The translations under genes and the position numbers were made by a program. A model generated the notes under the pieces. The model saw only the letters and a list, made by a program, of their open reading frames with translations. It did no database searches and was not told where the DNA came from. A stretch of DNA of 64,000 bases from Notospermus geniculatus (taxonomy: Eukaryota > Nemertea > Pilidiophora > Heteronemertea > Lineidae). The stretch is taken from positions 18,132-82,131 of the forward strand of contig NMRB01000895.1 of NCBI GenBank assembly GCA_002633025.1, in the 5' to 3' direction. Within the stretch, counting starts at the first letter, position 1; each line of letters starts with the position of its first letter. Shown piece by piece: positions 43,629 through 54,479 of the stretch.

Positions 43629-44269
43629 TAGGCATGCATCTTTCAAGATGCATGGCATCTTTTAAGATGTATGTTCTATTACGGATTAAAATCCTTAGTG
43701 CAACAATAGAAGCGGACGCTTTTTACAGGAGGACACTTCTTTTTGGAAAGGAACAGGAGCCACCCTTCTATAGAGATTCCGGTCAAACCTGGAACACCTA
43801 TAGAAGTCGGAAATGTCTGATTATTGAACCCACAATCTCAGAGGTGACAGTCACCAGTCCTTGCACAGCGCCACACTAACAGCCCGGTTGGGGCTAACAT
43901 TATGACAACCCTACTGTAGTCGTTGAATTATTCAGAAATATTGGCATTCTGTCCCCCGTCCGTTGAAGTAGGAGGATTTCCTGAAGATATCTCAATATGC
44001 AGATGTCGGCCCATCATCTCCTGTCGCCAAATATGATATGTATCAATAACGGATTCGTGGCTCTTCCTTTCTGTTGCGTTACTCCCACTGCTCGACTGTT
44101 GCAAGACCAATCAGTTGCTGTCGCTGGCGTTTTGTTTGGGTAACCTATCGTAGCTGCCATGCCATAAGAAAAATTTCCTGAGTTCAGGATATTCCTGTTT
44201 TGAGATCGACCTCATGAATGACTGATTTCAAAATGGATCTGAACTTTTTAGGGTGTCTTTTTACATCTT

Positions 44270-44565
44270 GGGGAACCACGGTGGTGTAGTGGTTCGGGAC
44301 TCCGACTAGCGGTCAGAGGGTCCCAGGTTCGAATCCCACTGTGGCGTGAGACTTTGGGCAAGTCTCTTGAGGCAATCTCCAACCAGGTGTATAAATGGGT
44401 AGACCGGTCGGAAATGCTCAGATGTAGCGCTGAATGAGCAGCTCATCTGAGTTCTACTGAAAGATTTTAGGACAGACTGGGGTTAAAGTGTAAAGTTGGA
44501 TGACACCTCTACCGTTTTTGATATCAGACTATAGACCCAAATTTTAAACTTTAACTTTTAACCTT
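44270..44565 (+). mobile_element. tRNA-derived SINE, copy 2
   Basis: Head GGGAACCACGGTGGTGTAG, box-A-like TGGTGTAGTGGTTCGGG and box-B-like GGTTCGAATCCC are followed by GTATAAATGGG, GAGCAGCTCATCTGAG and the tail TCAGACTATAGACCC. At the equivalent place in block B only SINE fragments remain, around a different element. Confidence 0.92.
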
Positions 44566-45221
44566 TGAATCAATGACTGATTTTCATTTATCGTCCAAAT
44601 TGTGAGCTGCCCATCTGGCCATTTTACCACCTTTCACAGGACAAGGAATAGTATGAGCTCCTCCTAATTTGCAGATGACCCACTTTATCGTTTGATTTCT
44701 AAACCTCCCTAATATTTCCGGTTGTTATAAAATGCAGGTTGCACAGCCTTTGACTTTACCACTGGACACTTAACACTGACCCAAACCATCAACCTGCAAC
44801 CTGGATTTAACTCAATATTTCAGTCGAAAAACTACTGTCTATGTATTTTGATGAAACTCATCGAAATCAGAATTCTGCACAACATACCTGAACACCAAAT
44901 TTCAGATTTTACATTTTCGATACAATTCCTCGAGAACAGTGAAAGGGTCGAACTAATTACGATGAAAATGGGTAAAAGGTAATTAACATGGTTTTTGTCT
45001 CGGTAATTGGCATAAACCATATTGCAGGGACGGAAAACGGAAGAAGATCGATGATGCAGAATGTTTGAAATCATTGATGCAGTCATCGTGTACCACGATA
45101 TGCATGTTTTATTCTGCCAGATTTGCCAAGCATGCTGTATTCTCGAGAGGAATGCAAATGGCGCCAAAGCGATACAGTGCCCACTCTGTTAAGTGGCGTT
45201 GTGACATGTTCTTCTCATAGA

Positions 45222-45463
45222 GTCGTATTTTAGAACGTTCCTTAACATTAAGGTCCACCTTACATGTAAATCTATTGTTCTCGATGGTTTTACAATAGAC
45301 TTAGGGCCGTATTCTAGAAGCTTCCTTAACTCTAAGGTCTACCTTTAGCTATTGTTTGCAGGGCAGAATACAAAAGCTTAAAGTGGACCTTAGAGTTCAG
45401 GTGGCTTCGAGAATACGGGCCATAAGGTCGACCTTAACGTTAAGGAACGTTCTAAAATACGAC
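45222..45463. mobile_element. Nested pair of foldback elements
   Basis: Outer arms GTCGTATTTTAGAACGTTCC are inverted at 45439-45463. Inner arms GGGCCGTATTCTAGAAGC (45304) pair with GCTTCGAGAATACGGGCC (to 45421). The inner element has GGGCC.TATTC ends like those at 40416, 52945 and 59348, and both share CCTTAAC and TAAGGTC..CCTT subterminal words. Absent from block B. Confidence 0.87.
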
Positions 45464-45489
45464 CCATAGAACTGCAGTATCTCTAACTG

Positions 45490-45725
45490 GGGAGTGGGGT
45501 GGCGGAGTGGTTGAGCGCGATGGGACCGAGGAGTAACAGATTCGATTCCCGACCGATCGAGTAACAACTGCCATTTCCAACTGATCTCTGAAAGGATCAA
45601 GTGAAGCGGCAGTAGGCATACCTTGAGTCCCCAAGAAAAGCTTCTGGATCACCTGGGCTAATAATGTGAAGCGTTTTGAGACTGAATAACAGTATAGAGC
45701 GCTCAGTGTTTTCACCCTACTTCAA
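45490..45725 (+). mobile_element. Second type of tRNA-derived SINE
   Basis: Box-A-like TGGCGGAGTGGTTGAGCG (about 45500) and box-B-like GATTCGATTCCC (about 45540) head a body ending AAGCGTTTTGAGAC...TATAGAGCGCTCA. The head differs from the 44270-type SINE, so it is a separate family. Absent from block B. Confidence 0.78.
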
Positions 45726-45731
45726 GTGGCC

Positions 45732-45909
45732 AGGTGTGATAGAATCTAATGTTCCCGATACCAGATGTCCGCTTCTTTTGTACAGCGGACATCTCGTGAC
45801 AAAAGTTTCTCTCTTTCAGTGTCCGGCCCTGTAGCTGACCCTAATTTTCCGCCGTCAGAATCTTTTATTGGGGGATACCTCACATCGGGGTCACATTCTA
45901 TTACACCGG
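45732..45909 (+). mobile_element. CAGGTGT-ended MITE, diverged copy
   Basis: The left end CAGGTGTGATAGAATCTAAT is matched by the inverted CACATTCTATTACACCGG. The interior is shared only weakly with the other copies (GGGGGATACCTCACATC). Others: 47155-47324 (inverted), 57716-57887 and 58159-58625. Confidence 0.85.
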
Positions 45910-45962
45910 TCAAAAGTTCCTTGTAAAGGTGCTGATGGAATGCTTTACCCACTTTTAAAAGT

Positions 45963-46252
45963 TAAAAAAAGTTAAAGTTTGGGTTTTATCTGATATCAAC
46001 AACGGTAGAGGTTCTCATCCGACTTTACACTTTAACCCCAGTCTGTCCTGAAACCTTTCAGTAGAACTCAGATGAGCTGCTCATTCAGCACTACAACCGA
46101 GCATTTCCGACCGGTACCCATTTATACACCTGGGTGGAGAGAGGCCAGTAAGGCAAAGAGACTTGCCCAAAGTCTCACGCCACAGTGGGATTCGAACCCG
46201 GGACCCTCTGACCGCTAGTCAGAGACCCGAACCACTACATCACCGTGGCTCC
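45963..46252 (-). mobile_element. tRNA-derived SINE, copy 3
   Basis: Minus-strand copy with the tail complement AAAGTTAAAGTTTGGG at the left and the head complement ACTACATCACCGTGGCTCC at the right. It lies against the start of the second collinear part of block A and is absent from block B. Confidence 0.9.
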
Positions 46253-47019
46253 TCTCAACATAGGAAATGTACATTTCACTCAACGCCCACTTCTCAACAA
46301 ACAATATGACACAAAATCTACCATCTACATGTGATGGTGAAAAATAGTACCCCACCCAATATCGGTCGACGTTGACAGATAATCAAAATGCTACACGACT
46401 GCATTCATCGCTGCATCAGTTTACCTCCCATCTTTGATCTCATAACGCCTATGTAACTCATCGATCAAATTATCCCTTCCTACATTTAGAAATTCACAAA
46501 AACGCCGCAAAGTGCATACCATACGCGACGTGAAAAAGAAACGCATAAACTTTTGACAGAAAGTGCGCATTAAAGAAAAAGTGTGCACGAAAAAATTGCG
46601 TGCGATAACTGAAGCGTAACGTACGCCAGGCGGTGAAATATCCTACTGGCTTCTTTTTCTTTCGTATTATCACACGAGCCTTGAGAATTCAATTTTAACG
46701 ACATCCATGTGAGTGGAGTGTAGTCTTTGCTTATTGGACTAGAAATCCATTAACGTCTAATAAGACTGGTTGGCAGAGAAACGCTCTCATTCGCCAGCTC
46801 GCATGTCGCGAATATCATTTCTAATAAAGTGGTTTTTTCACCGAAGAAATCTGAGAGTGTTTGTCGGAACAGATGGCTGTTTGCCGGGCAGATTTTCTCA
46901 GGGAAGATTGCCGAAGAATGTGGATTGTTTATCTGTGAACAGATTCTACTGCGGATGCGCTGATGTTACCCCATCACCGGGAACATGGTCAAGTGAAGAA
47001 ACGGTTCTATAGGCCCATT

Positions 47020-47153
47020 GAGTCATATGAATAATAATACATGTAACTAGTAAATGCTTTTACTTGGATTTTGCAATACAAATGCACTAGGCAATGCTGT
47101 ACAAATTTGAAGTAAAAGCATTCGCTAGTCTTTATTCATATGACCAGGCGAGA
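47020..47153. mobile_element. TCATATGAATAA foldback (block A copy)
   Basis: GTCATATGAATAA at the left pairs with TTATTCATATGAC at the right. CTAGTAAATGCTTTTACTT pairs with AGTAAAAGCATTCGCTAG. The same element is present in block B at about 60789-60911, so it predates the duplication. Confidence 0.83.
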
Positions 47154-47154
47154 T

Positions 47155-47324
47155 AAAATCTAATGTCCCCACCCGCCTGATGTCTCCCTGCATTGATTGT
47201 CACAGGATTAAGGGTCTTGGTCTCTCTAGAGTCCAATTCAATGGTGCCGCTTAATCCGTAAATGTATTGTTGGGGGACATCACATATCGGTGGACATTAG
47301 ATTCTACTACACCGTTACTTCAGT
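47155..47324 (-). mobile_element. CAGGTGT MITE, inverted copy, only in block A
   Basis: The interior is the reverse complement of 57716-57887 (GGTGCCGCTTAATCCG, AAGGGTCTTGGTCTCTC). In block B the flanks TTCATATGAC and GTTACTTCAGTCAG are adjacent (about 60911), so this copy arrived after the block duplication or was lost from B. Confidence 0.9.
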
Positions 47325-47687
47325 CAGCCACTGATTTCTGGATACTGACACCACCATTTTTTTTTCAATAAAGTAGTGAGGTTTCACAAATCTGACGAAA
47401 CACAAAGCACGAAATACGAAATTGGGCTTCATTTCCATGACGTAATGTATTTCAGGAGATGGTTGGTACCACAATTATTGCCTCCTGCAAGAGTGTCTTT
47501 CAGCGTATGACGTTAGACCGATAGAGTTACGGTGTATATAAAAGTTTGAAATTTATCTTTCGTTTCCACTTCATAGATACAAAGTGGAAATTTAAAAATT
47601 CAAGATGCACCATAACTCTTTCAGTCTTACATGATATGCTAAGACGCACTGGCAGCAGGGACATTTGTGATAGCAACCAAGGGCGTA

Positions 47688-47992
47688 GGCTGGTGTGAGC
47701 CTGGGGAGGGGCACATTTTTGTGAAAGCGGAACTCCTCCCGCAGCTAGCGTAGTCATGAAGGTTCACAGTATGCTGAAGAGTAAGAAAGGTGTGCTCCCG
47801 AGGGGGGTCTGGGGTCCTCCCCCGAAAATTTTGGAATCTAGATGCTCTGAGACGTGATTTCAGAGCTATTCTTAGCCAAAATTTACACGATCAAGGTTGA
47901 TTTTTTCTGCTTGCCCAGAGCGGAACTCTCTTACTGCTGCGGGGGGGGGGGGTGCACGTGCACCCAGTGCCCCCCCCCAGCCTACGCCCCTG
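47688..47992. mobile_element. GGGCGTAGGCTGG element with GCAAC direct repeats, only in block A
   Basis: Ends CAAGGGCGTAGGCTGG and CAGCCTACGCCCCTG are inverted. GCAAC flanks both sides (47683-47687, 47993-47997). Block B has continuous flanking sequence (about 61287-61292). The interior includes a G12 run at 47941 and CCCCGAAAATTTTGGAATCT. The target duplication can be read as 5 to 7 bp, so the superfamily is left open. Confidence 0.87.
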
Positions 47993-48568
47993 GCAACCAT
48001 ATCCAGAAATACATTAGGTCCTGGAAATGAAGTTTGCCCACAGATGGCACTCACACTCTCAGAAAAGTTCACCACTGGTCGCTTAAATGATCTTGGTGAA
48101 ATGCCGAGAGGTGAAAACGAGGTGCGAAAAACATCATAAGAACTCACGGGTCCCTATATTTTACACGTCCGAAATGAAAATCACCCACAAGGGTTACCGC
48201 CGACACATAATTATACCAGAAAAAATTATACCCGATATTGCTTTCTTGTCAAATTTTGTAATTTGCACGCTAGAGTCATATCAAAGGAGGCGTTCTCGAT
48301 GACCTGTGGTCAGGTTGAGGTAAGGTTTTTCTCAGTTGAAACACGCCATGCTCTCGTCTTCATCATTTTATCTGTTTCTTTGGCCGTGAAATATTTTCAC
48401 GTGCAGTAAGCAAGTTACCTTGTTAAGTGCTTGTTAGGTATCTCCCGCAACTCCACGTTGACGGTTCGTGATTGGTGAATGACGTCATCAGTTTTCGTGT
48501 AGATGTATTTCCAAACCGTGCTTTACAAATACAAGACTGCGAATAGAGAATGAAGTGAAATTTATTAC

Positions 48569-48814
48569 CAGTTGCAAAGCAAATCGCGAAGCAAAATCAG
48601 GTTGCAAATCACAGGTGGATTCCTATAGCAATCCACCTGTGATTTTCAACCTGGATTCCTAGCTTTAGCTAGCAATCCACCTGTGATTTTCAACCTGGAT
48701 TCCTAGCTTTAGCTAGCAATCCACCTGTGATTTTCAACCTGGATTCCTAGCTTTAGCTAGCAATCCACCTGTGATTTTCAAACTGATTTTGCTTCGCGAC
48801 TTGCTTTGCAACTG
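48569..48814. mobile_element. Foldback with internal 44-bp tandem repeat
   Basis: GTTGCAAAGCAAATCGCGAA on the left is inverted as TTCGCGACTTGCTTTGCAAC on the right. Inside, a 44-bp unit (CAATCCACCTGTGATTTTCA, then ACCTGGATTCCTAGC) starts at 48629, 48673, 48717 and 48761. The second and third units are identical, implying recent expansion. Confidence 0.9.
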
Positions 48815-48945
48815 GGCACTCGATCGCCGTAGTGGACTAGCTAGACGTGATTTCACCAATGGCGAAGATGTGATCAATTTCAGGTCGGCCACAGCTGTAT
48901 CAGTTCCTTGTGGTCGTATTCAATCGCAGGTGGCAGGTTGCAAAG

Positions 48946-49220
48946 CCACGGTGGTGTAGTGGTTCGGGCCTCCGACTAGCGGTCAGAGGATCCCGGGTTC
49001 GAATCCCGCTGCAGGTCTCTTTGCCTTACTGGCCTCTCTCCACCCAGGTGTATAAATGGGTACCGGTCGGAAATGCTCAGATTGTAGCGCTGAATGAGCA
49101 GCCCATCTGAGTTCTACTGAAAGGTTTCAGGATAGACTGGGGTTAAAGTGTGAAGTCGGATGACACCTCTACCGTTGTTGATATCAGACTATAAACCCAA
49201 ACTTTAACTTTTTTTTAAAG
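48946..49220 (+). mobile_element. tRNA-derived SINE, copy 4, with target duplication
   Basis: A near full-length SINE (CCACGGTGGTGTAGTGG head to the CCCAAACTTTAACTTTTT tail) lies between TTGCAAAG (48938-48945) and TCGCAAAG (49221-49228), an 8-bp target duplication with one change. The related element at 59065-59274 has the uninterrupted GGTTGCAAAGCAGAAAATC, an independent empty-site check. About 45 bases after the box-B region are missing relative to copy 2. Confidence 0.93.
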
Positions 49221-49252
49221 TCGCAAAGCAGAAAATCAGCAGTGGATTCCTA

Positions 49253-50465
49253 CACTGTTAGAAATATCCTTACTAAATTTACAGAAAAGTGCCTGCAGCA
49301 GAGTTTCAGGCTTTTTCTTTATTTCTACTGTTGAAAGTTAAAAGTACAGAAAATTGTGAGATAACAACTGTATTGGAAAATTGATTTACAGATGAACTGT
49401 AAACAAATGTTACACTGTAACTTCCATTTACAGGAATCCATATTTTTAACTTTTGACTGTGAAAATAAAGAGAAAGCCTGAAACTCTGCTGCAGGCACCT
49501 TTCTGTAATTTCAATGTATCTATGTATAGGCCTACCACTTGGATGCTTCATAACCCTTTTCGAATGGCATAGACAATCAGGTACAAGGGACCACGGCTTT
49601 CAGCCTCATCCGACAGACCCTAAATTGGTTCACAACCTTTTTTTCATGCATGTCCTGGCTGGGATCGAACCCACATACTGACCCTGTTAGGACTGAAAGT
49701 CAAGCGTGTTAGACCACTCGACCACTCCAGAACATACTGTCAAAGCCATGATTTAATAAACTTGGCAAACACACATCCAACTTGCCTGCAAGGGAATGAA
49801 ACCCGTGTTGACAGGCACAATATTTAGTACACAATACTACGAAGTCCCTTTCACCGACCAGGCCAATGTACATGTAGGCCCGAGGCCCTAAACATGGTTT
49901 CTGCTTGCTCTTGATTGGCGTCTAGCACGACTCATTTTTGCAACAATACGTTCACCATCGAACATCGAAAATCGAGCGTCAAATGCCCTCATGGGAACTT
50001 ATATTTCATCATCTATATGTGCGTAAAATGCATTCATGTCATTTTCGCTTTACTTATAATTCCAAAGGGGAACGATTTTTAATACAACTACCAACAACCT
50101 CAAGAAGTCGTGTAACATATAAATCTACAACATGTATTACAAAGGCGCAAGCGATCTCTAACTAACATCCTGGGATTACCGAATCTGTGAAAAAATATTA
50201 GTCCTGCAAAATGACAGGAAGTCCTGTAAAATGACAGGAAGTGCAGTATATCAACAGTACAGCCCGTAAATTTATGGTTAAAATTAAGAAGCTACCGTTA
50301 AACTACAGAAGCTCCGTCATTTTACAAAAGTACTTGTCAATATATCACGACACCCGTTATTCAACAGAAATATCTGTTTAACAAGAGATTATTTGGAGTA
50401 TTTATGAATTACAGCACGATTCTGTAAAATATTTTCTGTAAAATCTTCTGTTTTTTCTAACAGTG
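49253..50465. mobile_element. CACTGTTAG-ended TIR element, 1.2 kb
   Basis: CACTGTTAGAAA at the left is inverted as TTTCTAACAGTG at the right, between TA (49251-49252) and TA (50466-50467). The flanks GGATTCC-TA and TA-GCTTTAG join exactly as GGATTCCTAGCTTTAG at about 59266-59281. Internal foldback 49267-49525 (GTGCCTGCAGCAGAGTTTCA and inverse) and a SINE on the minus strand are nested. Many TTTTACAG and CTGTAAAA words lie near the right end. No transposase. Confidence 0.9.
49555..49737 (-). mobile_element. tRNA-derived SINE nested in the CACTGTTAG element
   Basis: On the minus strand, GGAGTGGTCGAGTGGTCTAA (box A region) and GGGTTCGATCCC (box B) are spaced as in a tRNA with a long variable arm. 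They are followed by GGATGAGGCTGAAAGCC and GTGGTCCCTTGTACC. That segment resembles the conserved GGATGAGACG...GGTCCC centre I know from several marine-animal SINEs. The family is not named. Confidence 0.72.
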
Positions 50466-50974
50466 TAGCTTTAGCGGTAGGCTAACATCCCCGAGCAACA
50501 ATGAATGTAAAATTCGCACCCGTTCGGAAGTTGCCAGTCCAGTATACGTGGAGAGAGGTGAAGCCGTGTTTTCCTCCCCGCGTCTTGAAATTGTGTTTTG
50601 ATCTTTTTTTACCAATCGCTGCATGTTGTCGATACCTACAGCGGCTCGATCGCCGCCATGCGACAGCTAGGTCGCATCGGACTTCAGCTTTCATATCACA
50701 TCCGATCGATTTCAACTTTGTCCATCTTTCCCCAAACATTATAGACAACCTTTATCGTGTCTGCAGAAAACTCACCACGCTATCCGGGCGTAAATTATTC
50801 ACGGTGATGCTCACCGGAGTGTGTTGATGGACATTAGAAATTTTAGTGTACCACCTTCCGCTAATGGACGGGCGTACCAAACTAATTTGAAATTTATATT
50901 TGAATTAAGAAATCTGGCTGGCAGATGTCATATGTATTCGTTCAACGAGAGATCTGATTTACAGGCGCTGTCAT

Positions 50975-51560
50975 CATCCTCCCACAGCAGGGCTTTGGTC
51001 TCGCTCCTCTTCATACACTCGCACACAAAGCCCTGGGTCTACCGGCCAAGCACGATGCGGTCAGAAAACCATTGCCCAATCAGAATGCAGCATTTTTTGG
51101 GTGTGTAAAAAATAGAGCACAAAAGGCGATACACAGAATGACATAATAGGAGTCGTCCTCCAGAAATTTCGCAAATTTTCGACCCCAACCGGGGCCTTCT
51201 TCAGGCTGGCACTTTCAAGTCGAGCTACCAGAAGTGTAAAGGGTGTGAATTTTTAGGGTGCGAATACTAAATAATTATGACTCATATAAACAATCAAAAA
51301 TAATAAGAACCTTTCTTATAATGTATATACATGTACATGTACAAAGAATCACTGTGGTAAAATTCAGCCAGTTTTGAAAAGACCTACCGTGTAAGTGATT
51401 TCTGAAATACAAATCTTTAAGATAAAATGGGGTAAAACCAAGAATTTGTAATTCTCCAAGTTAATAAGTAAGACCTGATTCACTGGACGTTCTATTTCAG
51501 CAGGGGTTTGTGTGAGTGGATGAAGAGGAGCGAGGTAAAAACCCCTGCTGTGGGAGGATG
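50975..51560. mobile_element. CATCCTCCC-family element, complete copy
   Basis: CATCCTCCCACAGCAGGGCT is inverted at the right end (CCCCTGCTGTGGGAGGATG). Arms of about 60 bp include GCTCCTCTTCATACACTCGC. At about 51110-51235 it carries an inserted piece of the CTGAGGAAG family (AGAGCACAAAA, TTTCGCAAATTTTCGACC). Other copies: 7381, 15302 and 63337. Confidence 0.88.
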
Positions 51561-51935
51561 TCCTACTCTGCCCCGTGATGTCGATGACACAGGACCAAAT
51601 CCGTTTATCGCAGAGATTGGAGCGGTATTAACATAGTTTTCCATGGTAAATTGATATGGAGAGCTGGGAGCACACTCGAGGCTGTTTACATTAGCAATAA
51701 TATGAAAGATGTACCGATATTTACAGATATTTTGCTCGTAGTCTGTTGACTTTACCTCGGGCGGTCGCCGGTGTCTTTGAACGTCGTCGATGACAAATAT
51801 CTCGACAAGGAAAATCATATTCTACGGAAGGAGGCGGGCATGACGGGGCTTATCACGGGGTGGCTCTCGTTCCTTCTCGAGATACAGTAATGTCAGGATT
51901 GGGGACTTTTCTCCGCCGCTTTATTTTCTCAAATA

Positions 51936-52403
51936 GCGTGTTCGTTTACTCACCCGGGCCTCCCCTGGGTAAGACCCACAGCGTTCTTTTATCGTCGCGA
52001 CGTGTGACGTCATGATCTGGCGCCTCTCGGGCCTGCCCGAAGTAACCATGCACCTCCGTGAGGTGGTTAGTTGGGGAAGTATCCCAGCATACCTTCGACA
52101 AAATGGCGTCGAACATGCCGATCCGCCATTTTTACGCAAATTGAATATAAATAATGGTCAGCATCCAACTGTAGATACAGATAGTGTCGATAAAATGGCT
52201 ACCAGGGCGACTTTCATCTTCTGGTTGTCCATGCCGTCTGCTGGTGTGCCAGTGCCATTGCTGGCCACCATTTTGCCTGATCACGTGGTGCGAACTTACT
52301 CGAGTGAGGCGCAACAGCGTTCGGGATGTTGGCTTTATTGAGCATGCGCCTCAGCCGCTCAAAAATGTACTCCGGGGAGGCCCGAGTGAGTAAACGAACA
52401 CGC
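51936..52403. mobile_element. GCGTGTTCGTTTACTC TIR element, TA target
   Basis: GCGTGTTCGTTTACTCACCC is inverted at 52372-52403 with about one change. TA flanks (51934-51935, 52404-52405). Inside, ACAAAATGGCGTCG/ATAAAATGGCTACC and further CGGGCCTGCCCG words form weaker pairs. It is 468 bp and non-coding. Confidence 0.9.
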
Positions 52404-52419
52404 TAAAAGGGAAGCAATC

Positions 52420-52690
52420 AAAATATCCTCCAGAGATCATTATCCTCTGAGGTATTGCTTGATACGGATTAATCTAGAATGCATGGCTTAAAAAACCGAA
52501 GTTAAGATTCGACAGTTATTGTTCTTTTTATTCGGACACTCTCTCCCGAGGATATATCTTCCTTTCACACCGAATGAAGGTGGATGAATGAGAAAGCAAT
52601 GCGGTACAATACGATTCTGTCAAACTGGTGGAAGCGAAATTCCTTGTTATCGTGTGGTGACATTATTGGCCGAATCCTATGTACAGTATA
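52420..52690. other. Unique stretch, no gene
   Basis: No repeat match in the window and no coding support. An (ACATGT)n run follows at 52697-52725. Confidence 0.35.
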
Positions 52691-52696
52691 CTAGCC

Positions 52697-52725
52697 TATA
52701 CATGTACATGTACATGTACATGTAG
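52697..52725. repeat. (TACATG)n microsatellite
   Basis: Four and a half ACATGT units in a row. The same word forms shorter runs at 757, 29577, 51327 and elsewhere. Confidence 0.92.
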
Positions 52726-52944
52726 ATCTCAGACCACGACAGCTTACATGTAGGTTTGTTTTAGGTACAGCAGGCATCATGTACATGTATCGTTGCAGTA
52801 GAAATTTCAAGAATTTAAGAATGCACATTCTATCTGGTGGAAGCATCCATTCTTCATCCTACCAGAGGAAGTGCAACTGCGCATGTGTGATTTAAGTTTC
52901 CTGCCGTTTCCATAGCAACCAGAAAGATGGCCGCTGGCGAAACT

Positions 52945-53080
52945 GGGTCCAAATTCACGAAGCCTTCGCAACTTTGCGTGCACGCAAGTCTGATATTTGG
53001 CTGCACATGCCCTATTGTTCACTGACTGCCTTACAATAGATTTGCGTGCACGCAGTTGCGAAGGCTTCATGAATATGACC
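52945..53080. mobile_element. Foldback with GAAGCCTTCGCAAC arms
   Basis: GGGTCCAAATTCACGAAGCC pairs with GGCTTCATGAATATGACCCC. TTGCGTGCACGCAA forms further pairing. The ends resemble the GGGCC.TATTC.T group. About 136 bp. Confidence 0.85.
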
Positions 53081-53179
53081 CCTCTCTGCTGTAGTTTGCG
53101 CGTCCATCACTTTCACCAGATTTGTGACAGACTATAGTGTCTTTTGCATTAAGCAGAGATGAACNATGACATAAACCGA

Positions 53180-54180
53180 ATGTCATTTTGTCATCATGTT
53201 TTTTACGCAGTCCTTTTCTTTGCTATAATTTGGCTTTTCGCTATTGATATAATCCTGCCCGTCGATTCGTAACGTAAATGGATATTGGGGATACAGGGAG
53301 TGCATCGTGTCTGGATAACAATGGGGTATGGGCAAACAAAAGGAGGCGCTGATCATCAACCAGGTTAACATTCGGAACGACCTGAGGCGAACTGCTTATC
53401 TATCCACTGGGCGGCGCATTTCACCTCGGACACAAGTCCAAGGCAGCCATGCTGTTTATCAACAAACCCACGTGACCGACCGTGGGACTATTTTCGCCGA
53501 ATTTTGGCCTGCTAAGATATCCAACCTTATTTCCTGGATAAGTTGAGGCATATTATATATAAACTTACCGATATCTTACCCAATCTGCCAATTATTGATC
53601 AATAACGCAACGTTTTTGTCTGACCTATTTCGTTCATGCGCAGGGTGTGATGAGGCGACCGCATCCAAACCCACAGAAACTCAAGGCAATCACTGCGCAT
53701 TCAAGATGGCTGCCTTGGAATTGTGTCAGAGGGGAAATGCGAGTGTCTACAGAAATTGCCGAGCAGTTGCCTTCGGAAGTTCCGAATGCCAGGTTAAAAC
53801 GCAAGTGCGCATGCCTTGCGATTGTTGAACCATTCAGAACCCATGACGTCGATCATTGGCCTGTTGTTTACGCTAAAATGGCCAACTTTATCGGTTAAAT
53901 CCATCATGTTCCCGCAGGGATTTTGCTCAAAAGCAATAAGATATTTTAGCAGTTCTATACTTATTGACAGAAAAGAAAAATTAGAAAATGAGTGCAATGT
54001 TTTAGTTACATGTATATTTGGCCTAGAAACAGGGTGTGCTATTCAGAATTAATTGGAAAACAACGTTAGCCTCACTTTCGATGATGCAGTTCTGACCTGG
54101 TTGATAGTCAGCGCCGCGTCGCGGATTAGTTTTGCCGGTACCTCATTCCTTTGGCATTCAAGTAAAAGTAAAGTCGTCTC
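53180..54180. other. No supportable gene
   Basis: CCAAGGCAGCCAT near 53438 and ATGGCTGCCTTGG near 53706 form a possible weak foldback. Several overlapping frames of about 70-83 codons lack domains. A single N is at 53165. Confidence 0.35.
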
Positions 54181-54260
54181 CGAATTTCGCAAATTTTCGA
54201 CCTCAACCGGGGTCTTCCTCAGGCACTTTCTAGTAGAGAGCCCAGAAGTGAATGAGCTGG
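54175..54260 (-). mobile_element. Fragment of the CTGAGGAAGACC family
   Basis: The minus strand reads GAAAGTGCCTGAGGAAGACC, then GAGGTCGAAAATTTGCG, then AAATTCGGAGACGAC. It matches 20958-21012 and the piece at 51150-51215. Confidence 0.78.
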
Positions 54261-54479
54261 GCAGAATTTACAGTGGTGATCACATGTGGTCACGTTTATC
54301 TTGAAGCATCCTGCGTTTGATGCGGGTGTGTCACCAACGTACGCACTATAAGCGAAAGTCGAAAGCACGGCTGATCAAGTGCCAGTTGTGAAAAGGAATT
54401 GTCGGTAAAATGCACGCCATACTCAACGCCTTTATAGTCATGAGAGAACTTTTGATCACTGCCAACCCTCCCGGAGCTC

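Larger units (their letters stand above)
42554..51038 (+). repeat. Segmental duplication, block A
   Basis: Three collinear parts match block B: 42554-44280 with 55944-57660, 44805-45205 with 58655-59045, and 46255-48435 with 59985-61995. A fourth, 50608-51038, matches 62971-63398. Identity by eye is well above 90 percent. Gaps between parts are occupied by lineage-specific SINEs and TIR elements. No gene is visible in either copy. Confidence 0.92.

Noticed and set aside
44280-44345. A genuine tRNA gene
   Set aside because: Box A and box B are present, but identical heads occur in four places, each followed by the same 200-bp body. These are SINE heads.
46770-47012. 80-codon frame that also exists in block B (60577-60816)
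   Set aside because: Shared because the DNA is duplicated. The two frames diverge by indels (AAATCTGAGAG against GATCGAAATCTGGGAG), and no constraint on reading frame is visible.
48613-48800. CRISPR-like repeats at 44-bp spacing
   Set aside because: The whole 44-bp unit repeats; there is no spacer. It lies within foldback arms.
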